Origin: Thiorhodococcus mannitoliphagus | GTDB lineage: Bacteria; Pseudomonadota; Gammaproteobacteria; Chromatiales; Chromatiaceae | Reading direction: 5' to 3' | Assembly: GCF_010915725.1 (NCBI RefSeq) | Contig: NZ_JAAIJR010000017.1 | Location: 1 to 64,000, forward strand | Length of the DNA stretch: 64,000 bases | Shown here: piece by piece, positions 57,026-64,000 of the stretch | How the letters are laid out: every line of letters starts with the position of its first letter | How positions within the stretch are numbered: the first letter of the stretch is position 1 | The notes under the pieces: model-generated | Database searches by the model: none | What the model was told of the DNA's origin: nothing | The model's input: only the letters and a program-made list of their open reading frames with translations | Position numbers and translations under genes: made by a program

Positions 57026-60000
57026 GCAGCACCACACTCGACACGAAAGGCGTCCTCCGCTTCCCGCTCAAGGGTCTCCACCTCATCGAGGCGAGCGCCG
57101 GGACCGGTAAGACCTACACCATCGCCAACCTCTATCTCCGTCACATCGTCGAGGGTCGGGAGGTCAGTCAGGTGCTGGTGGTGACCTTCACCATTGCCGC
57201 CACGGATGAGCTGCGTGGACGGATCCGCGCCCGGCTCTTCGAGACGCTCGATCTGCTCGAGCGAAGCGGGACGACCAAGGACGAATTTCTCACAGCGTTG
57301 GTGGCCCAGATTCACGCCGGTCAGACGCAGGATGAAACAGTCCGGCGTCTGCGGCTGGCTGTTCGCACCATGGACGAGGCGGCCGTCTTCACCATTCACA
57401 GCTTCTGTCAGCGTGCTCTGACCGAGTTTGCCTTCAACAGCGGTCAGCAGTTCCAGATGGAAGTGCTCACGGACGACCAAGAGCTGTGGCGCGAGGCCGT
57501 CCAGGACTGGTGGAGGCGCAGCGGGTATCCGCTGGATGCGACGCGCGCGCAGCTGTTCCAGGAAAGTCTGACGGATCTGCCGACATTCCGTGCGCTCCTG
57601 GCGCCGCTTCTGGGTGTCCAGGAACGGCAGCTGTTGCCGACGCCAAGGGCCTTGGCTGCGGTTTTCGCGAGCTATGGTCCCATCGAGACCGGCCTGAAGA
57701 AGCTCGCGGTTGACTGGCGGAAGAACGGTAATGCGATCAAACAGATCCTAACCGCATCAAAGGGTCTGAGTCGTGCCAAGACCTCCCACTATCACCCCAC
57801 CAACCTGACGATCTCCCTGGATGAGATCGATGAATACTTTGCCTCGGATGAGGTGCTCCGACCTCCGCCCGCCTGCTTCGAGGTGATCACGGACGATTGC
57901 ATCGAGGATGGACGCCTCAAGACAGCCGATCCAGCGCTGGACAATGCCTTCTTTGCGCGTTGCGGCGAGATCTGGCGCTGGCTGAAGGAGCTCAAACGCG
58001 ATCTGCGCGTGGCGGCCCTGAATGAGGCGGCCGCTTTCGCCCACCACAAGGTCCGGGAAGCCAAGCAGCGCGCGCAGCGGCTCTCCTTCGATGATCTGCT
58101 GACCGAGCTGCGCGACGCCCTGCAGGCTTCGAGTGGCGATGCGCTCGCCGAGTCGATTCGCCAGCAGTTCCCTGTTGCCATGATCGACGAGTTCCAGGAC
58201 ACCGATCCCGTCCAGTACGCCGTCTTCCGCCGCCTTTATCTAAACCGACCAGAGTGCGGTTTGATCATGATCGGCGATCCGAAACAGGCCATCTACAGCT
58301 TCCGGGGCGGTGACATCTTCACCTACATGCAGGCCAAGGAGGACGTCGGGAAGGGCCGTGTCTACACCCTCGACACCAACTGGCGCTCGACGCCAGAGGT
58401 CATCCAGGCGGTCAACACTCTGTTTGAGCGTCGGAAGGCGGATGCCTTCGTCTATGGCGACACCATTCCCTTCAGACCGACCAGAGCAGCCAAGAAGCCG
58501 CACCGACAGCTCTGCCGCGGAGGCAAGCCGCAAGCCGCTCTCACCCTCTGGAGTCTCTCGCAGGACTTCAAGGCCAACGGTGATGAAAAGCCGATCTCCA
58601 AGGAGCGTGCGCGAGAGGAAACGCATGCAGCAACGGCTGCCGAGATCGCCCGGCTGATCGATGAGGGGCAACGAGGCCATGCAACGCTCGGCGATGCTCC
58701 GCTGAGGCCAAAGGACATCGCCGTTCTGGTACGCACCTCCTTCGAGGCGGCGGAGCTGCGCCTGGAGCTTTCTCGTCTGGGCGTGAATGCGGTCTCCGTC
58801 GAGCGCGAGGGCGTCTTTCGGTCGGAGGAGGCCGCGGGTCTCGAGAGCCTGCTGCAGGCGGCGGTGAACCCCAGGGACCGCGAGCGAGTCCGTCTGGCCG
58901 TGACCTCGCCGCTCCTTGCCAAGGACTACCTGGACCTGGAGAGGATCACCGCAAGCGAGGAGCTCTATGCCGCCTGGGTCGACGACCTGCTGCTGTTGCA
59001 CGAGACCTGGCAGCGCAAGGGCTTTATGGTCATGTTCCAGCAGATGCTGCGGCTCATGCACATACCCGAAACCCTGAGCCGGGGCGACCGGGCGGAGCGG
59101 CGCCTCACCAATCTCCTGCATCTCGGCGAGCTGCTGCAGCGCGCATCCAAGGTCCAGGCCGGGATGGACGCCTTGCTGACCTGGTACCGGCAGCAGCGCG
59201 AGGCGTCTGCCACCGACGAGGCGGAGCTGCGTCTGGAGAGCGACGCTGAGCTGGTGCAGCTGGTCACCATCCATGCCAGCAAGGGTCTCGAGTATCCGGT
59301 GGTCTTCGTCCCCTACCTCTGGAGCTGCAAGGTCCGTGGTGGTGACGACCTGCTGAGCTTTCACCAGGACAAGACCGCCTGGCTTGATGCCGGCTCGGAC
59401 GATTGGGACAGCCATCGCTGTCTGGCCGAGCAGGAGCGTCTCGCCGAGGACGTGCGTCTCGTCTATGTGGCACTCACCCGTGCTGAGTCTGCGCTCTATC
59501 TGGTCTGGGGACGGGCTGGCTCTAAAGACGGGCACGCTGGTCAGACCGCACTCGGCTATTTGATCCATTGCCGCCAGCCTGGCCAGCGACTGGCGGGCGA
59601 GCTTCCGAACGCCTTCGCGGACGTGGTCGACTTTCGCCAGGACTTAAAGGGGTTCGTCAAGGCGGCCAAGGGCAACATCCAACTCAATGCGCTCTCAGAG
59701 ACGGCGGACGATCCGCGTCCGATTGTGCCGGACGCCCCGCCCGATCTGGCGCCCCGTTGTTTCAAAGGCCGCATCGCGACGGACTGGCGCATCAGCAGCT
59801 TCTCGGCCTTGACCAGAGACGTCCATTCCAGCTCATCGATCGCGCGCTCAGAGATGACCGACGATCCGGGTCTGCGCTTTCCGGCAGGCAGCCATGTGGG
59901 GACCTATCTTCATCTTCTGCTGGAGACGCTGGACTTCCAGGGAGATGTCGTGCAGCAGGTAATGTCCCACAGCAATCGGATCGCGGCGCGCTATGGTCTG

Positions 60001-60591
60001 GATCACACCCGTCAGGGTCAGGACGCCGCCGAGCTGCTCGCGCGAGCGATCGTGACCCCACTGAACAGCGCCGGTCTGACCCTGTCGGCATTGAGGGCGG
60101 AGAAGCGGCTCAGTGAGCTCGAGTTCGATTTCTCGACCGGTCTGGTGGAGATCGATCGGCTCAATCGACTGTTGGCGAAGCAGGCCCACAATCAGGATCT
60201 GCCCACGCTGACCGCCGCCCGGTTCCGTGGCCTCGTCAACGGGGTCATCGACCTGGTCTTCGAGCATGAGGGGCGCTATTACATCGCCGACTACAAGAGC
60301 AACTTCCTTGGTGGAGCCTTCGAGGACTATGCCCCGGCGAGACTCGAGGCCGCGATCTTCGAGCGGCGCTACGACCTGCAGTATCTGCTCTACACGCTGG
60401 CCCTGCACCGGTATCTGCGCGTTCGCCTCGCGGACTATGACTATGACTGCCACTTCGGTGGCGTCTATTACCTCTTTCTGCGCGCGATGCGCCCGGAGAC
60501 GGGACCAGCCTACGGTGTCTACGCCACCCGCCCGCCGCTCGATCTGGTGCAGGCGCTCGACGAGCAGATCTTCACGGCGGAGGTGGCATGA
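57022..60591 (+). CDS. recB: Exodeoxyribonuclease V beta subunit RecB
   Basis: 1189 residues. Motif I is ASAGTGKT at 24-31, motif II IDEFQDTDP, NWRSTPEVIQ as motif IV region, HASKGLEYPVVFVPYLW as motif V region and VYVALTRAESALYLVWG as motif VI. The C-terminal nuclease domain keeps the metal-binding D and D-x-K (GVIDLVFEHEGRYYIADYKSN, around 1075-1095), so helicase and nuclease should both be active. It overlaps recC and recD by ATGA at each end. Confidence 0.96.
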   Translation: MSSTTLDTKGVLRFPLKGLHLIEASAGTGKTYTIANLYLRHIVEGREVSQVLVVTFTIAATDELRGRIRARLFETLDLLERSGTTKDEFLTALVAQIHAGQTQDETVRRLRLAVRTMDEAAVFTIHSFCQRALTEFAFNSGQQFQMEVLTDDQELWREAVQDWWRRSGYPLDATRAQLFQESLTDLPTFRALLAPLLGVQERQLLPTPRALAAVFASYGPIETGLKKLAVDWRKNGNAIKQILTASKGLSRAKTSHYHPTNLTISLDEIDEYFASDEVLRPPPACFEVITDDCIEDGRLKTADPALDNAFFARCGEIWRWLKELKRDLRVAALNEAAAFAHHKVREAKQRAQRLSFDDLLTELRDALQASSGDALAESIRQQFPVAMIDEFQDTDPVQYAVFRRLYLNRPECGLIMIGDPKQAIYSFRGGDIFTYMQAKEDVGKGRVYTLDTNWRSTPEVIQAVNTLFERRKADAFVYGDTIPFRPTRAAKKPHRQLCRGGKPQAALTLWSLSQDFKANGDEKPISKERAREETHAATAAEIARLIDEGQRGHATLGDAPLRPKDIAVLVRTSFEAAELRLELSRLGVNAVSVEREGVFRSEEAAGLESLLQAAVNPRDRERVRLAVTSPLLAKDYLDLERITASEELYAAWVDDLLLLHETWQRKGFMVMFQQMLRLMHIPETLSRGDRAERRLTNLLHLGELLQRASKVQAGMDALLTWYRQQREASATDEAELRLESDAELVQLVTIHASKGLEYPVVFVPYLWSCKVRGGDDLLSFHQDKTAWLDAGSDDWDSHRCLAEQERLAEDVRLVYVALTRAESALYLVWGRAGSKDGHAGQTALGYLIHCRQPGQRLAGELPNAFADVVDFRQDLKGFVKAAKGNIQLNALSETADDPRPIVPDAPPDLAPRCFKGRIATDWRISSFSALTRDVHSSSSIARSEMTDDPGLRFPAGSHVGTYLHLLLETLDFQGDVVQQVMSHSNRIAARYGLDHTRQGQDAAELLARAIVTPLNSAGLTLSALRAEKRLSELEFDFSTGLVEIDRLNRLLAKQAHNQDLPTLTAARFRGLVNGVIDLVFEHEGRYYIADYKSNFLGGAFEDYAPARLEAAIFERRYDLQYLLYTLALHRYLRVRLADYDYDCHFGGVYYLFLRAMRPETGPAYGVYATRPPLDLVQALDEQIFTAEVA

Positions 60592-62495
60592 GCGACTCCC
60601 TCTCGACACTCATGCAGGCGGGGCTGCTCGCCCCCTTGAGCTACTTCTTCGCACGCTTCGTCGCCCGTGGGAACGCTGTGCCCGAGGATTCGCTGCTCGG
60701 TCAGAGTGCGGCCCTGGTCAGCATGCGTAACCTCTCGGGCGACGTCTGTGTCGACCTGAGGCAATTTGCCGGCGCACCGCTGTTCGAGTCAGAGGACGAC
60801 CAGGGAATCGTCGTGCCTCAAGGGCCGTCGCTCGACGACTGGATGAATGGCCTGAGGGGTGCCAGCTGGGTTGGCGGGCCTGGCGAAGAAACGCCGCTGG
60901 TTCTTGAGGGTACGCGACTCTTCCTGGGCAAGTACTGGTCCTTCGAAACGCAGGTGGCCTCGGCGCTCATCGCACGGATGGCGCCCGTGGACGGGATTGA
61001 CCAGGCACGACTCGCAGAGGGTCTGACGCGCTTGTTTCCGGCAAGCGCCGACAGGGCCGTGGACTGGCAGAAGGTTGCGGCCGCGATTGCCGTCAGCCGG
61101 CGATTCGCCGTCATCTCCGGTGGACCAGGGACGGGGAAGACGACCACAGTGGTGAAAGTGCTCACCCTCCTGCTGGAGCAGAGCCCAAGCATGCGGATAG
61201 CCTTGGCGGCACCGACCGGCAAGGCGGCGGCGCGGCTCACCGAGGCGATCGCAAAGGAGAAGGTGCGCGTGGATGCGGATCCGGAGCTCCTGTCGCGCGT
61301 GCCCACCGAAGCGAAGACGATTCATCGTCTGCTTGGCGGGGTGCGCGGCAACCGTTTCAGGCACAACCGGGACAATCCCGTGCTCCTCGATTGTCTGGTC
61401 GTGGATGAGGCATCCATGATCGATCTTCCGCTCATGGCACGCCTGGTCGCGGCCCTGCCGGATCAGACTCGGCTGATCCTCCTGGGTGACCGCGACCAGC
61501 TGGCCTCGGTCGAGGCGGGCAATGTGCTCGGCGATATCACCGGTCACGGTCGTGACATCGGTTACAGCCTGGCGCAGTTGCAGTTTCTCGAGAGCACCGG
61601 GGCTGCACCGGCGGGTGCTCTGCCAGGCGAGTTGCCTCATGCGCCGCTGTCGTCTGTCGTCCAGGATCCCTCCATCACGGATGCCATCGGACTCCTCAGG
61701 GTGAGCTTTCGCTTCAAGTCCGACAGCGGAATCGGGGCGCTCGCCCGTGCCGTCAACGCGGGGTGTGGCGAGGACGCGCTCGCGCTGTTCGAGAGCGGCC
61801 TGTTCCAGGACATCGCCTGGCTCGATGCGCCGCAGGATCAGCTGAATCCGCAGTGTGTGGATTGGGCGGCGCAGGAATACACGCATTACCTGGAGCAATC
61901 CGATGTCGGCGTTGCTCTTGAGCGCTTCGAGCACTACCGGGTGCTGGCGGCCCATCATCGTGGGCCTTTCGGCGTTGACGAGATCAATCGGGCGATCGCT
62001 GAGCGGCTGAGAAGCGAAAAGCGTATCCAGGGTGGTGAGGACTATCATGGCAAGCCCGTGATGGTCACGGTCAATGACTACGAGGTGGGGCTGTTCAACG
62101 GCGATATCGGTCTACTCTGGCGGGATGGTGATGACGGGCTCCGGGCCTGGTTTCGAGGTACCGACGGCCAGCTTCGAAGCGTCTCGGCTCGCCAGCTGCC
62201 GCAGCATACCTGCGCCTTCGCGCTGACAGTGCACAAGAGTCAGGGATCGGAGTTCGACGAGGTGCTGCTTGTGCTGCCATTCGATCGCAGTCCGCTGTTA
62301 ACCCGGGAGCTTGTATACACGGGCATCACTCGATCCCGCATGAAACTGGCCATCCAGGGGCACCGCGGGAGCTTCATTGAAGGCTGCCGGCATTGCGTGC
62401 AGCGCAGCTCATCCCTCAGCGAGCGACTGGGGTGGGCTGATGCTGTGCATGCTCGCGGACCTCTTGCGCACAGGCCAAACAACAACCTGTCTTAA
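60588..62495 (+). CDS. recD: Exodeoxyribonuclease V alpha subunit RecD
   Basis: 635 residues. The N-terminal domain (about 1-150) binds RecC. Motif I is SGGPGTGKTTTVVKVL near 177-190, motif II VVDEASMIDLPLM, GDRDQLASVEAG as motif III, and TVHKSQGSEFDEVLLVLP as motif V, ending with ELVYTGITRSRMKLAI. RecD is the fast 5'-3' helicase. The start overlaps the recB stop by four bases. With this gene the set recC-recB-recD is complete and in one operon. The order is usual in gammaproteobacteria apart from the absence of ptrA. Confidence 0.96.
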   Translation: MSDSLSTLMQAGLLAPLSYFFARFVARGNAVPEDSLLGQSAALVSMRNLSGDVCVDLRQFAGAPLFESEDDQGIVVPQGPSLDDWMNGLRGASWVGGPGEETPLVLEGTRLFLGKYWSFETQVASALIARMAPVDGIDQARLAEGLTRLFPASADRAVDWQKVAAAIAVSRRFAVISGGPGTGKTTTVVKVLTLLLEQSPSMRIALAAPTGKAAARLTEAIAKEKVRVDADPELLSRVPTEAKTIHRLLGGVRGNRFRHNRDNPVLLDCLVVDEASMIDLPLMARLVAALPDQTRLILLGDRDQLASVEAGNVLGDITGHGRDIGYSLAQLQFLESTGAAPAGALPGELPHAPLSSVVQDPSITDAIGLLRVSFRFKSDSGIGALARAVNAGCGEDALALFESGLFQDIAWLDAPQDQLNPQCVDWAAQEYTHYLEQSDVGVALERFEHYRVLAAHHRGPFGVDEINRAIAERLRSEKRIQGGEDYHGKPVMVTVNDYEVGLFNGDIGLLWRDGDDGLRAWFRGTDGQLRSVSARQLPQHTCAFALTVHKSQGSEFDEVLLVLPFDRSPLLTRELVYTGITRSRMKLAIQGHRGSFIEGCRHCVQRSSSLSERLGWADAVHARGPLAHRPNNNLS

Positions 62496-62715
62496 GAGAA
62501 CTCAAGTTTTGAGGTTTTGAGGATGCCCGTCTCAGCAGTGACTTAGGCTTGCGGGATTTCGGTGAGGTTTGCGCGAAAACGGGCAAACCCCTCGAAAACT
62601 TCCCCTACCCAGGCGCAGTGCCGCTCCAAAAGGGCAAAACTTCAGTTAAGAAAAGAAATGAAGGAGAAGATCGACAAAAGTCAGTGCTAATAGGTGGTCG
62701 AAACATATCAGTGGC

Positions 62716-64000
62716 TTAGTGACTCGAGTCTTTCGCATCAGGACGCAGTGTTGCCATCAACATCCATTCGCCCGGATGAAGGCCGGCAGTCAACAACTGG
62801 TTTAATTCTGCCTGATGGGCTTCAAACTTCTCGACCACCTTCGTCGCGTCTTCGATGGCATTATTGCTCGCCACCAACCAAAGTCGCCATGGAAGGCACT
62901 GGTTGATATAGTCTTCAGCCCTGCGACGCTCGTTTTCTGAGAGAAAGAAGACGACTTGGCCGTCGAGCGCATCAACCCGTTTGACTTCTACCATCAGGAC
63001 CTGCCGGCTCGCTTGATCAGGGACCAATACGTCAAATCCAGTGTTGCCGCTGTAGCTCGCGACGTGCAGAAACTCGCGTATTGAGTCTTGGCTCGATAGA
63101 TCCAGTGTTTTCAGGGCTGCCAGTTGCTTGAATGGTGGCCTTGCTATATCGAGCGCTTCCTGAAACCCTTTCGAGTCGTTTTGTTGCCAGCAGCTCGCTT
63201 GGCGGATAGCCAACTCGAGCACAGCGCATTCCGCGCGAAGCCCTCCCGAGGCTTTACGTTGGCTTTGACGCATCCATTCGTCGGGGTCGGAAATCGCAGC
63301 GCGAAACGAGGTTGAAGGCTCGGTCTTGAATAGATGCAGGTCAACCTTGGCCGCTGTTGTTGGCAGATGATCGAGCGCAATCTGCCCATTGGCGAACTGC
63401 AGAGCCTCCTTACTTGGCTCGATCGAATCCGCCTCTGGTAGATTGTAACGCTTTCGCCAAGCGACATCTGGATCGAATATCAGCCAGCCGAACTGCGCAT
63501 GCTCTTCCCGGCTTACGGGCGCTTGTGCTCGTTCCCTGAGCTGGGCGAGAAGTGATTCCGTCCAGTGAGACGGTCCCTCAAGCTCGGCCTTCTTCGCAAT
63601 GTATTTCGCTGGTTTGTCTCGGTGCTTCAAGAATGCTTGTTGATGATGGGCATGAAACTCTACTTGTGGCGCGAGAGCCTTGAAAGCAGGGTCTCCAGCA
63701 AGCATCTCATCTAACTCGTTGTGTAGGTCTCTCTCATTGACATTTTTATTTGCAGTCTTCCATGTGCTTGGGGTGATCCTTGCTCCGGGTTGCGGTTCTT
63801 CCGCCAGCTCTCCGTAGCCGGAAAGCACTTGCTTCACACGCGCACACCATTCTGTGCTCTTCTTTGGATCGAGGCGCGCGGACTCCAGTAATGTCCGCCA
63901 CTCGCGGACATCCCGCTCGCTGAGATTGTGATCGCGTCGGAACCGGAGGACGCTAGGCGATGAATCCTCATGCGAGTCTGTTTGTCTCCAAGCATAAAGC
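62716..64000 (-). CDS. DUF3883-type protein, 5' part beyond the window
   Basis: The minus frame is open to the right edge, so the N-terminus is missing; at least 427 residues are visible. A GTG at 63837 is not the start, because the frame continues upstream with protein-like sequence (FRRDHNLSERDVREWRTLLE). Near the C-terminus, SGNTGFDVLVPDQASRQVLM, then VEVKRVD and FFLSENERRRAEDY, fits DUF3883, a PD-(D/E)xK-like domain (D in GFDV, E and K in VEVK) common in defence loci. The GC content is lower than in recBCD, suggesting separate origin. Gap 62496-62715 shows no gene, only a GGTTTGC/GCAAACC hairpin at 62566-62589. Confidence 0.7.
   Translation of the reverse strand, partial: LYAWRQTDSHEDSSPSVLRFRRDHNLSERDVREWRTLLESARLDPKKSTEWCARVKQVLSGYGELAEEPQPGARITPSTWKTANKNVNERDLHNELDEMLAGDPAFKALAPQVEFHAHHQQAFLKHRDKPAKYIAKKAELEGPSHWTESLLAQLRERAQAPVSREEHAQFGWLIFDPDVAWRKRYNLPEADSIEPSKEALQFANGQIALDHLPTTAAKVDLHLFKTEPSTSFRAAISDPDEWMRQSQRKASGGLRAECAVLELAIRQASCWQQNDSKGFQEALDIARPPFKQLAALKTLDLSSQDSIREFLHVASYSGNTGFDVLVPDQASRQVLMVEVKRVDALDGQVVFFLSENERRRAEDYINQCLPWRLWLVASNNAIEDATKVVEKFEAHQAELNQLLTAGLHPGEWMLMATLRPDAKDSSH

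Overview
The window is GC-rich, densely coded DNA from a proteobacterium. Protein style and gene content suggest a gammaproteobacterium, perhaps a purple sulfur bacterium of the Chromatiales; that assignment is inference. Most of it looks like part of an integrative and conjugative element (ICE) related to the SXT/R391 group. It has an ssb-bet-exo recombination set, a MoxR/VWA pair, radC, oriT-like DNA beside TraK, TraL and MobI-like genes, and a traF-traH-traG block. No integrase or att site is visible, so the element boundaries lie outside the window or are not recognisable.

Layout. 1-660: an RlaP-type nucleotidyltransferase, cut by the left edge. 0.9-10.2 kb: ssb, bet, YqaJ exonuclease, MoxR-like AAA ATPase, a small WGR-like protein, DUF3150, a HExxH/VWA protein, an N6-methylase-like protein and radC. 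Every gene here that is not translationally coupled to its neighbour (eight of nine) has a leader of the same structured design, ending in a stem that encloses the ribosome binding site and closes at the start codon. 10.4-13.1 kb: SemiSWEET, TraL-like ParA ATPase and TraK-like protein on the minus strand, then a 365-bp field of phased GGTGAAAC repeats, then a MobI-like gene. The repeat field is the best oriT candidate.

13.3-38 kb is a defence-type island: C2H2 zinc-finger protein, coiled-coil protein, Hsp70-like ATPase with a zinc-ribbon tail, a broken winged-helix gene, SNF2 (DrmD-like) helicase, a PIN system with deleted toxin, YefM/YoeB, a 1773-residue adenine methylase (DrmMI-like), an antitoxin/PIN pair, a 2229-residue YprA-family helicase with a DUF1998 region, a RelE-UvrD fusion, and a PARG-like protein. 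The combination of DISARM-like SNF2 and methylase with a Druantia-like giant helicase fits the recently proposed DISARM/Druantia intermediates (ARMADA-like, from memory). The chaperone, zinc-finger and coiled-coil genes ahead of it are the less understood part.

38-42 kb: DUF429, NERD and membrane proteins of unknown role. 42-51 kb: an AcaB-like regulator (DUF1845), a DUF2857 protein in which I see FlhD- and FlhC-like segments, an M23 peptidase, TraF, TraH, and a TraG with a lysozyme-like C-terminus, followed by two membrane proteins. 51.7-62.5 kb: a NERD-helicase opposed to a complete recC-recB-recD operon with ATGA overlaps. 62.7-64 kb: a lower-GC DUF3883-type gene that runs off the right edge.
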